DNA of 9,215 nucleotides, from contig QNFC01000052.1 in assembly GCA_003645395.1 (NCBI GenBank), positions 1 to 9,215 on the forward strand. The letters are read 5' to 3'. The stretch's first letter is position 1. Each line of letters begins with the position of its first letter. Under the pieces are notes generated by a model. It had not been told where the DNA came from and did no database searches. It saw nothing but the letters and a program-made list of their open reading frames with translations. Source of the stretch: Gammaproteobacteria bacterium (GTDB taxonomy: Bacteria > Pseudomonadota > Gammaproteobacteria > Immundisolibacterales > Immundisolibacteraceae). Shown one piece after another: positions 1 to 5,076 of this stretch. Both the position numbers and the translations under genes were made by a program.

Positions 1-1
1 A

Positions 2-148
2 AACAGCATTACCAGTGAACTAAATATCGCTAATCGTTTTAACATTCTCAGCATCCCAGTTTATCTGTTGGTATAGATTCAGCCGCTTACTCAGACCCAG
101 CAATATGCAGCCGGTCAGTCGCAATCTGAGTTTATTGCAATCCAGTAA
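2..148 (+). pseudogene. Possible thioredoxin-fold C-terminal remnant with in-frame TAG
   Basis: The frame is open from the left window edge and ends with tandem TAA codons (146-151), interrupted once by TAG at 74-76. The part before the TAG reads RFNILSIPVYLLV near its end, which resembles the segment around the cis-proline of thioredoxin-like proteins (usually 'IPT' followed by a hydrophobic strand). The part after the TAG includes QTQQYAAGQSQSEFIAIQ, which resembles the last strand, glycine turn and C-terminal helix of the same fold. The resemblance spanning the stop suggests a pseudogene, a nonsense allele or a base-call error. The end overlaps the 3' end of the convergent cytochrome gene by 17 nt. 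The CXXC half, if present, lies outside the window. The similarity is recalled, not searched, and chance is possible. Confidence 0.3.
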
Positions 149-154
149 TAAACT
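129..154. terminator. A/T-rich hairpin at the 3' end of the cytochrome gene
   Basis: AGTTTATT (129-136) and AATAAACT (147-154) are perfect 8-bp inverted repeats around a 10-nt loop. The stem straddles the cytochrome c4 stop codon (132-134, minus strand) and the tandem TAA stops of the opposing frame. It could be a weak bidirectional terminator or a transcript-end stabiliser. The stem is nearly all A/T and no clean U-run follows on either strand, so it is not a textbook intrinsic terminator. Confidence 0.25.
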
Positions 155-788
155 GTGCCACTGCCTTAATTTCCTGGTCACTAAGGCGTTGGGCAACTTC
201 CCGCATCATCGACGCCGGATCGGTGGCACGCGTACCGGACGCATAGGCCTGTAACTGCTTTTCAACGTATTCGGGGTGCTGGCCCTTAAGCGCTGGCCAG
301 GCCGCCTGATTGTTACCCGAACCGTCTGGCAGGTGGCAACCGCTACAGGCGGGTACTGCAGTTTCACTGTTGCCACCGCGATAAACTAACGCGCCAAGTT
401 GAACCAGTTGCGGGTCCGCCTGACCACTGACCACTACCTGACCGGAAAAATAAGCCGCCAGGTCTGCAACATCCTGATCAGAGAGGCCGGAAACCATTGG
501 CTGCATACTCGGGTCACTACGCGTACCATCTCGGAATGCGGTGATTTGCGCACGCAGGTAGTTTTCGCTCTGACCAGCGATTTTAGGCCAGATACCGACA
601 GCACTGTTTCCATCCGCACCGTGACACGCGGCACAAGCCTGGGATTTAGCCTTACCTGAGTCAGCATCGCCCATTAAGATGCCGTCTGTCGAGACTTCGC
701 TCGCTTGCGCCACATTCGTCAGCGTCCCAACCAGCAGACACACTAACCAGATAACAGAGAAACGCCCACGTGCTCGAGAAACAGCCAT
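132..788 (-). CDS. cc4: Cytochrome c4, periplasmic dihaem c-type cytochrome
   Basis: Encodes a 218-residue dihaem cytochrome expected to carry electrons in the periplasm from the bc1 complex or other donors to terminal oxidases. Residues 1-29 form a Sec signal peptide: a basic start (SRARGR), a hydrophobic core (VIWLVCLLVG) and a probable cleavage after AQA. The mature protein has two similar halves, each with a haem-attachment motif, CAACH at 52-56 and CSGCH at 148-152. Likely distal methionine ligands are in PSMQPM (95 or 98) and ASMMRE (194 or 195). Both halves end with a 'LSDQ-(D/E)-(V/I)' helix (102-107 and 202-207), as expected from internal duplication. Length fits the family. The frame is open three bases further to a TTG at 791, but ATG 788 has AGGAG (795-799) six bases upstream. 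A c4 gene next to engB is familiar from Pseudomonas. Confidence 0.93.
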   Translation of the reverse strand: MAVSRARGRFSVIWLVCLLVGTLTNVAQASEVSTDGILMGDADSGKAKSQACAACHGADGNSAVGIWPKIAGQSENYLRAQITAFRDGTRSDPSMQPMVSGLSDQDVADLAAYFSGQVVVSGQADPQLVQLGALVYRGGNSETAVPACSGCHLPDGSGNNQAAWPALKGQHPEYVEKQLQAYASGTRATDPASMMREVAQRLSDQEIKAVAQFITGLQ

Positions 789-957
789 CAAATACTCCTA
801 AACGCTTTTGAAAATATTCGGCCAGGTGCCACCGGCCCATTTTAGGGGCGACCGCAACTCACTGGTTGCCGGCCGCCGATACAGCGGCGTATTCTAGCAG
901 AGGCACCTTAACTAAAACCCTGCACAACTCACTAAAACAGTAGCAACCGGTTATCCC
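789..957. promoter_or_regulatory. Divergent intergenic region between cytochrome c4 and engB
   Basis: These 169 bases must hold the promoters of both divergent genes. Visible items are: a TAGAAT -10-like hexamer on the minus strand (plus coordinates 891-896) with no convincing -35; two ACTAAAAC octamers at 911-918 and 931-938, start to start exactly 20 bp; two CAACTCACT nonamers at 855-863 and 925-933; a 7-bp inverted pair AGGTGCC (824-830) and GGCACCT (902-908); and a 5-bp G/C hairpin CGCCG/CGGCG at 874-889. engB lacks a clear Shine-Dalgarno sequence. None of these signals is strong enough to name a regulator. Confidence 0.4.
795..799 (-). promoter_or_regulatory. Ribosome binding site of cytochrome c4
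   Basis: The minus strand reads AGGAG, then a 6-nt spacer, then ATG at 788-786. This strong Shine-Dalgarno sequence fixes the start on the ATG and not on the adjacent in-frame TTG (789-791), which would leave only 3 nt of spacing. Confidence 0.75.
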
Positions 958-1560
958 ATGTCGAACTTTTATAACCAGGCAAAATTCGAAATCAGCGTCG
1001 CCGCGATCAAGCAGCTGCCCCCCGAGCAAGGCTACGAAGTGGCGTTTGCCGGTCGCTCCAACGCAGGCAAATCAAGCGCTATCAACGCGCTCACCGGGCG
1101 CCGTAGCCTGGCCAGAACCAGCAAAACGCCGGGGCGCACCCAGCATCTGAATTTCTTTCGTATGGATGAGCAGCGCGCTCTGGTTGACCTGCCAGGTTAT
1201 GGCTATGCCAAAGTGCCGGAGAGCGTCAAACGACAATGGTATGAGTTGATCGACAACTATCTGTCCAATCGACAAATACTCAGCGGTATCGTGTTAATTA
1301 TGGATTCACGTCACCCTTTTGGTCGTTCTGATCAGCAAATTATTGATTGGGCCGTCGCCGGATCATTACCGCTGCACGTGCTCCTCAGCAAGGCCGATAA
1401 GCTTGGCAGCAACCAGCGGGCAAATACCCTACGCGAAGTACGCAAACAGCTAACCAGCCTGGGCATTGATACCAGCACTCAACTATTTTCGGCGACTCAG
1501 CCCATCGGACTGGAAGAGTTGCGAGCTACGCTGGACGGCTGGCTCCATGTTGGCGAGTAA
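958..1560 (+). CDS. engB: Ribosome biogenesis GTP-binding protein EngB (YihA/YsxC)
   Basis: Encodes a 200-residue TRAFAC-class GTPase of the EngB family, needed for late assembly of the 50S ribosomal subunit. The GTP-binding motifs appear in order: G1/Walker A GRSNAGKS (32-39), the switch I segment SKTPGRTQ (55-62), G3 DLPGYGYA (77-84), G4 SKAD (144-147) and G5 FSAT (177-180). G4 usually reads TKAD; S for T is conservative. The N-terminal FEISVAAIKQLPP segment and the C-terminal helix are also family-like, and the length is normal. The ATG at 958 fits family N-termini, although no good Shine-Dalgarno sequence precedes it. It is transcribed away from cytochrome c4 and ends 42 nt before the stop of the convergent cysQ gene; I saw no clear terminator in that gap. 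Confidence 0.97.
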   Translation: MSNFYNQAKFEISVAAIKQLPPEQGYEVAFAGRSNAGKSSAINALTGRRSLARTSKTPGRTQHLNFFRMDEQRALVDLPGYGYAKVPESVKRQWYELIDNYLSNRQILSGIVLIMDSRHPFGRSDQQIIDWAVAGSLPLHVLLSKADKLGSNQRANTLREVRKQLTSLGIDTSTQLFSATQPIGLEELRATLDGWLHVGE

Positions 1561-1602
1561 TGGTGCTCTGCAGATATCACTCACCTACCTACATAGCTGC
1601 TC

Positions 1603-2406
1603 TCAGAGGTTGTCAAAATCAGGCAACCAGTCGGGATGCCCTGCTGGCATCACCAGAAACTCGGGATTAAGCAGGGATTCTTTCTGGTTATAAAGTAGCG
1701 GCAGACGCTGCAGGTCTGTCACCTGTCCTCCGGCTTCAAGCACCACTGCGTGAGCGGCGGCGGTATCCCACTCAGAGGTCGGACCAAGGCGTGGATAAAA
1801 ATCAGCCAGTCCTTCAGCAACCAGGCAGAGTTTCAACGAACTACCCATCGGCACAGCTTCGTAGTTACCCAACCGCTGCAGCAATGCTTCCAGCCGGGCC
1901 CCTCGATGCGAGCGACTACAGACTACCGCCAAGCAGCCGTCCGGCGCAGCTTGGCGCACAGTAATTTTTTCCGGCGTTTCCCCGCTCTCCTGCCGCCAAC
2001 TGCCACCGCCAGCCCAGGCAAAGTAGGTCACCCCGGTAACCGGAACATAAACGACACCAAGCACCGGAACCCCCGCATCAACCAGTGCAATATTGACGGT
2101 AAATTCGCCGTTACGTTTAACAAACTCCTTGGTGCCGTCCAGTGGGTCCAGCAACCAATACTGTGACCATTGGCTACGACTGGCAAAATCGGGCATGTCG
2201 CCTTCTTCAGATAAAATTGGCAAACCGGTGCCCAACGCCTGCAGCCCGGCAACAATGACATCATGAGAACGTTGATCTGCCAGGGTCAGCGGCGATTCAT
2301 CGGCCTTATATTCCACCGCAAATTCGTCGCCGTAGACTTCCAGTATCTGTTGACCAGCAGCCACCGCAATCTGCGTTGCGGCATTGCAGTACTCTTCGAG
2401 TTTCAT
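1603..2406 (-). CDS. cysQ: 3'(2'),5'-bisphosphate nucleotidase CysQ
   Basis: Encodes a 267-residue member of the Mg2+-dependent, Li+-sensitive inositol-monophosphatase superfamily. The CysQ branch hydrolyses 3'-phosphoadenosine 5'-phosphate (pAp), a by-product of sulfate assimilation, to AMP. Metal-binding residues are visible in SEE (66-68), DPLDGT (87-92) and WDTAA (213-217). CysQ-like stretches include DPLDGTKEFVKRNGEFTVNI (87-106) and SSLKLCLVAEGLADFYPRLG (189-208), which agree closely with the enterobacterial protein. The frame is open to a TTG at 2430, but the ATG at 2406 matches the family N-terminus and length, so I start there; the upstream GAGAA is a weak Shine-Dalgarno. It is divergent from the DUF815 gene and convergent with engB, so it is probably a single-gene unit. 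General inositol-phosphatase activity cannot be excluded from sequence. Confidence 0.93.
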   Translation of the reverse strand: MKLEEYCNAATQIAVAAGQQILEVYGDEFAVEYKADESPLTLADQRSHDVIVAGLQALGTGLPILSEEGDMPDFASRSQWSQYWLLDPLDGTKEFVKRNGEFTVNIALVDAGVPVLGVVYVPVTGVTYFAWAGGGSWRQESGETPEKITVRQAAPDGCLAVVCSRSHRGARLEALLQRLGNYEAVPMGSSLKLCLVAEGLADFYPRLGPTSEWDTAAAHAVVLEAGGQVTDLQRLPLLYNQKESLLNPEFLVMPAGHPDWLPDFDNL

Positions 2407-2432
2407 CACGGTTCTCAGCAGGGCTATCAAAC

Positions 2433-2463
2433 GGGAGCCTAGTGTACAATTTTCGGCTTTCCC
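2433..2463. promoter_or_regulatory. Candidate promoter with inverted repeat between cysQ and the DUF815 gene
   Basis: TACAAT (2445-2450) on the plus strand matches the sigma-70 -10 consensus at five of six positions and would give a leader of roughly 28 nt to the ATG at 2485. No good -35 hexamer sits 17 nt upstream. The -10 is flanked by GGGAGCC (2433-2439) and GGCTTTCCC (2455-2463), which pair as an imperfect inverted repeat with a two-base bulge and could be an operator. On the minus strand the overlapping TACACT could serve cysQ. The signals are suggestive only. Confidence 0.33.
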
Positions 2464-2484
2464 AGCTCTTGAAGATTTGTATTG

Positions 2485-3363
2485 ATGGACGAAAACCTCA
2501 CCTCGCTGCTAGACCGATTAAATAGCCTGCTGACCCGTGCTGAGCAGCTGCTCCCCGAGCCGATACCACCCACCGAATGGCAGAATGCGTTAGCTTTTCG
2601 CTGGCACCGGCGGGGAGAGCGTGGCTGGTTGCAGCCCCTTGAGCAAATAGACTCCATTCGTCTGGCCGATCTGATCGGCATTGATCGACAAAAAAAGGCG
2701 GTCAGCCGCAATGTACGCCAGTTCATGGCGGGGCTTCCGGCCAATAACATTTTGCTGTGGGGCAGCCGAGGCACGGGAAAATCATCGTTACTAAAAGCAC
2801 TCTTAAATGAGTTCGGCGATGATGGATTGCGGCTCATCGAAATAGACCGTAATGATCTGCTGCAACTACCCGAAATTCTACGCATGGTCAGTGAGCGGTC
2901 GGAAAAATTCCTGCTGTTTTGCGATGACCTTTCTTTCGAAAGCGGTGACGCCGGTTACAAAGCGTTGAAAGTGGTGCTCGACGGTTCTCTAACGGTAAGC
3001 CTGGACAACCTGCTGGTATGCGCAACCTCCAATCGCCGCCACCTGATGCCCGAGCCACAAAGCGACAATCTGGCTACTCGGCACGAGGACGGCGAGATTC
3101 ATTTTGGCGAAGGCGTGGAGGAACGCATTTCTCTGTCGGACCGCTTTGGCCTCTGGCTGGCCTTTCACCCCTTCGACCAGCAGGAATATTTGCAGATTGT
3201 GCAGCACTGGTTAGATCACTATGGCCTCGGTGATCAACTGCCAGAGGCACGGGAGTTAGCTCTGCGCTGGGCCTTGACCCGTGGGTCTCGCAGTGGCCGC
3301 ACCGCCTGGCAATTCGCCCGCGACTGGGCCGGTGGCCAGGCACTTAGCGACCAAACTGGTTAA
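2485..3363 (+). CDS. DUF815-family AAA+ ATPase of unknown role
   Basis: Encodes a 292-residue soluble P-loop ATPase of the DUF815 type. Motifs in order: an N-terminal helical segment with leucine-rich spacing (1-25), the DUF815-like lead-in (DLIGIDRQKKAV, 62-73), Walker A GSRGTGKS (93-100), a Walker B region FLLFCDDLSF (142-151) with two aspartates in place of the usual D-E, a sensor-1-like ATSNRRHL (180-187) with Asn183, a candidate arginine finger in SLSDRFGLWL (Arg220), and a sensor-2-like GSRSGRTAW near 267-275. The frame also allows TTG at 2482, but the adjacent ATG at 2485 is preferred; the Shine-Dalgarno is weak (GAAG about 11 nt upstream). The physiological role and substrate are unknown to me. 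It is co-directional with dapF, and its TAA stop is the outer edge of the inverted-repeat element that follows. Confidence 0.88.
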   Translation: MDENLTSLLDRLNSLLTRAEQLLPEPIPPTEWQNALAFRWHRRGERGWLQPLEQIDSIRLADLIGIDRQKKAVSRNVRQFMAGLPANNILLWGSRGTGKSSLLKALLNEFGDDGLRLIEIDRNDLLQLPEILRMVSERSEKFLLFCDDLSFESGDAGYKALKVVLDGSLTVSLDNLLVCATSNRRHLMPEPQSDNLATRHEDGEIHFGEGVEERISLSDRFGLWLAFHPFDQQEYLQIVQHWLDHYGLGDQLPEARELALRWALTRGSRSGRTAWQFARDWAGGQALSDQTG

Positions 3364-3527
3364 GGAAGTTCTGATCAAGTCATGAAATCGTATCTGGCGC
3401 TCGGAACGCTGATCTTCTTCGTTGTAAAGTTTCGCAATAGGGCCGCTATTACCTGCACTTTACGCCTTGAATCTGAGTACCCCGAATCATCAGCTACTTC
3501 ATTCAGACTTAATCAGAGCTTCCTTAA
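3360..3527. mobile_element. MITE-like element with 22-bp terminal inverted repeats
   Basis: Positions 3360-3381 and 3506-3527 are inverted copies of each other: 20 of 22 positions match, and one of the two mismatches (3369/3518) would be a G-U pair in RNA. Both outer ends are TTAA (3360-3363 and 3524-3527), consistent with a TA or TTAA target duplication, and complementarity stops exactly there. Inside are further stems: GCTGAT/ATCAGC (3408-3413 with 3489-3494), GTAAAGT/ACTTTAC (3424-3430 with 3457-3463) and AATAG/CTATT (3436-3440 with 3446-3450). No transposase-sized frame fits in 168 bp. It fills the gap between the DUF815 stop codon and dapF. Removing one TTAA copy plus the interior would leave the two genes about 8 nt apart with the stop intact, a plausible empty site. 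Alternatives are a structured attenuator or an RNase III-processed leader for dapF. Confidence 0.6.
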
Positions 3528-3531
3528 TTAA
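3382..3531 (+). CDS. 49-codon open frame inside the inverted-repeat element
   Basis: The ATG at 3382 opens directly after the left inverted repeat and the TAA (3529-3531) ends 2 nt before the dapF ATG. The product begins MKSYLALGTLIFFVV, a lysine then a hydrophobic run like a short signal or membrane segment, followed by a polar tail without recognisable motif. AAGGAAG (3362-3368) lies 13 nt upstream, rather far for a ribosome binding site and itself part of the repeat. Translation could couple to dapF, which has no clear Shine-Dalgarno. It may equally be an accidental frame in the element; I assign no function. Confidence 0.2.
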   Translation: MKSYLALGTLIFFVVKFRNRAAITCTLRLESEYPESSATSFRLNQSFLN

Positions 3532-3533
3532 CT

Positions 3534-4361
3534 ATGACTGCCTTCAGCAAAATGCACGGCCTCGGCAATGACTTTATGGTGATCAACAACCTGGATCGCC
3601 ACTGGCAGCCAGTGACCGACCAGATCGTCGCCTGGGCCGACCGCCACCGCGGTATCGGCTTTGACCAGCTGCTAGTGATCGAACCGGCAACGGGCAGCGC
3701 TGCCGGAGCCGACTTTTCGTACCGGATTTTTAATGCCGACGGCGGCGAAGTGGAACAGTGCGGTAACGGATTGCGCTGTTTCGCCCGGTTTGTTTTCGAC
3801 CAGGGACTAACTCGTAATACCGCCCTCTGTGTAGAGACGGTTGCCGGCCTCTATTACCCCAAACTGCTGGATAACGGTGATGTTGAGGTGGATATGGGCG
3901 AGGCTCAGTTTGCCCCCGAGCAGATCCCGTTTATGGCAACCGCTGAACTTCTTGAGTACCCGCTACAGGTCGACGATGAGTCCTTCACCATCGGCGCCGT
4001 GGCCATTGGCAACCCCCATGCGGTGCTGTTGGTAGACGATGTTGACCGGGCGCCCGTCAACAAACTCGGGCCGCTGATCAGCAAACACCCAGATTTCCCC
4101 AATGGCGTTAATGTCGGTTTCATGCAGGTAGTCAATCGCCAGCAGATCCGTCTACGAGTATTTGAGCGTGGCGTGGGCGAAACACTGGCCTGTGGTACCG
4201 GCGCTTGTGCGGCTGCGATAATCGCTAACCGCTGGGGGTTAACCGACCGTAAAATAGCCATTGAACTACGCGGCGGCAGATTGCAGATTGAATGGGACGG
4301 TACAACAGTTAGAATGGCCGGACCGGCGACACACGTATACGACGGAACTATCGAGTCTTAA
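3534..4361 (+). CDS. dapF: Diaminopimelate epimerase DapF
   Basis: Encodes a 275-residue PLP-independent epimerase that converts LL-diaminopimelate to meso-diaminopimelate, used for peptidoglycan cross-links and for lysine. The two catalytic cysteines are in CGNGLRC (Cys76, residues 76-82) and ACGTGACAA (Cys220, residues 219-227). Substrate-binding stretches are also present: MHGLGNDF (7-14), IGFDQLL (41-47), FNADGGEVEQ (66-75), GNPHAV (159-164) and ERGVGET (211-217). Length is normal and the two pseudo-symmetric halves are complete. The ATG at 3534 gives the standard family N-terminus. No good Shine-Dalgarno precedes it: the upstream bases are the right inverted repeat of the element plus TTAACT. 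The next gene, encoding DUF484, starts 7 nt after its stop, so an operon is likely. Usual upstream partners in Pseudomonas-type genomes (lptM, lysA) are not seen here. Confidence 0.97.
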   Translation: MTAFSKMHGLGNDFMVINNLDRHWQPVTDQIVAWADRHRGIGFDQLLVIEPATGSAAGADFSYRIFNADGGEVEQCGNGLRCFARFVFDQGLTRNTALCVETVAGLYYPKLLDNGDVEVDMGEAQFAPEQIPFMATAELLEYPLQVDDESFTIGAVAIGNPHAVLLVDDVDRAPVNKLGPLISKHPDFPNGVNVGFMQVVNRQQIRLRVFERGVGETLACGTGACAAAIIANRWGLTDRKIAIELRGGRLQIEWDGTTVRMAGPATHVYDGTIES

Positions 4362-4368
4362 ACACATC

Positions 4369-5058
4369 ATGAACGAACCAGAGAAAACCTCCGCCGACAT
4401 CGACGAACAGATGGTGGCCAGCTATCTGACCGACCACCCCGATTTTTTTCTGCGCCACCTTCAGCTGGTCAGCGAGCTGAAAATCCCCCATGGGGAACGT
4501 GGCAGTATCTCACTGGTTGAACGTCAGTTAGACGTGCAGCGCGAACGCTATCGCCAGCTCCAGGGGAAAATGCAGCAACTTATCGACAATGCAGATACCA
4601 ACCAGGCGGTTTATGACCGCATTGGCACTCTGGCCATTGCTCTGGCTAAAAGCGGGTCGCTGAAGGAGCTGTTACAAACGCTGTGCGATCAATTAGCGGA
4701 TAATTTTTCGGTGGACGCAGTGGCTATCCAGTTACCTGCTCGCACCGGTGACCAGTGGCCGAGTCCGGTGCACACCCTGCACGACCCGGATGCTGACGCG
4801 TTACCTGACAGCATTAAGACGCCCTATTTAGGCACTCCGCCTGCACAGATGGATCTCATCGATCTATTTGGGGAACAGGCCAGCGACGTCGCATCGGTGG
4901 CGATCCTGTCAGTTGGCGACAGGAAAAATGGCGGCCATTTACTATTGGCCAGCTACGACGAGGAGCGGTTCAGAGGCGATCTGGGCACCAGTTTGCTTAC
5001 CCAGATCGCCGAGCTGTTTGGCGCCTTGCTCAGCCATCACTGGGCTGACAGCGACTAG
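4369..5058 (+). CDS. yigA: DUF484 (GAF-like) protein between dapF and xerC
   Basis: Encodes a 229-residue cytoplasmic protein of the DUF484 family. The N-terminal signature runs through VASYLTDHPDFFLRHLQLV (16-34) and LKIPHGERGSISLVERQL (37-54), followed by a charged, probably coiled-coil helix (about 50-80) and a GAF-like C-terminal domain (about 85-225) ending TQIAELFGALLSHHW. In many gammaproteobacteria this gene lies between dapF and xerC and corresponds to E. coli yigA; its biochemical role is not established to my knowledge. The frame is open back to 4261 inside dapF, but the ATG at 4369, 7 nt after the dapF stop, gives the family N-terminus and avoids a 100-nt overlap. Its stop lies 18 nt before the xerC start, consistent with co-transcription. 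Confidence 0.92.
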   Translation: MNEPEKTSADIDEQMVASYLTDHPDFFLRHLQLVSELKIPHGERGSISLVERQLDVQRERYRQLQGKMQQLIDNADTNQAVYDRIGTLAIALAKSGSLKELLQTLCDQLADNFSVDAVAIQLPARTGDQWPSPVHTLHDPDADALPDSIKTPYLGTPPAQMDLIDLFGEQASDVASVAILSVGDRKNGGHLLLASYDEERFRGDLGTSLLTQIAELFGALLSHHWADSD

Positions 5059-5076
5059 GGCTGTTGCTGCTAACCA

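Noticed and set aside
792..957. Spot 42 (spf)-like small RNA next to engB, as in E. coli
   Set aside because: No recognisable spf sequence or terminator hairpin with U-run; the neighbour is cytochrome c4, as in Pseudomonas-type order.
1561..1602. Intrinsic terminator between convergent engB and cysQ
   Set aside because: Only scattered CTCTG/CAGAG matches; no stable stem followed by a U-run on either strand.
3382..3470. A decayed lptM (YifL-type lipoprotein) upstream of dapF, suggested by GGGCCGCTATTACCTGCA resembling the 'KGPLYLP' coding region after a hydrophobic N-terminus
   Set aside because: The hydrophobic start, the only plausible lipobox-like Cys and the GPLLP reading lie in three different frames, so two frameshifts are needed. 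The nested hairpin AATAG-GGCCG-CTATT inside a clear terminal-inverted-repeat element explains the same bases better.
4261..4368. 36-residue N-terminal extension of the DUF484 protein overlapping dapF
   Set aside because: It is dapF sequence in another frame; the ATG at 4369 gives the family N-terminus and operon spacing.
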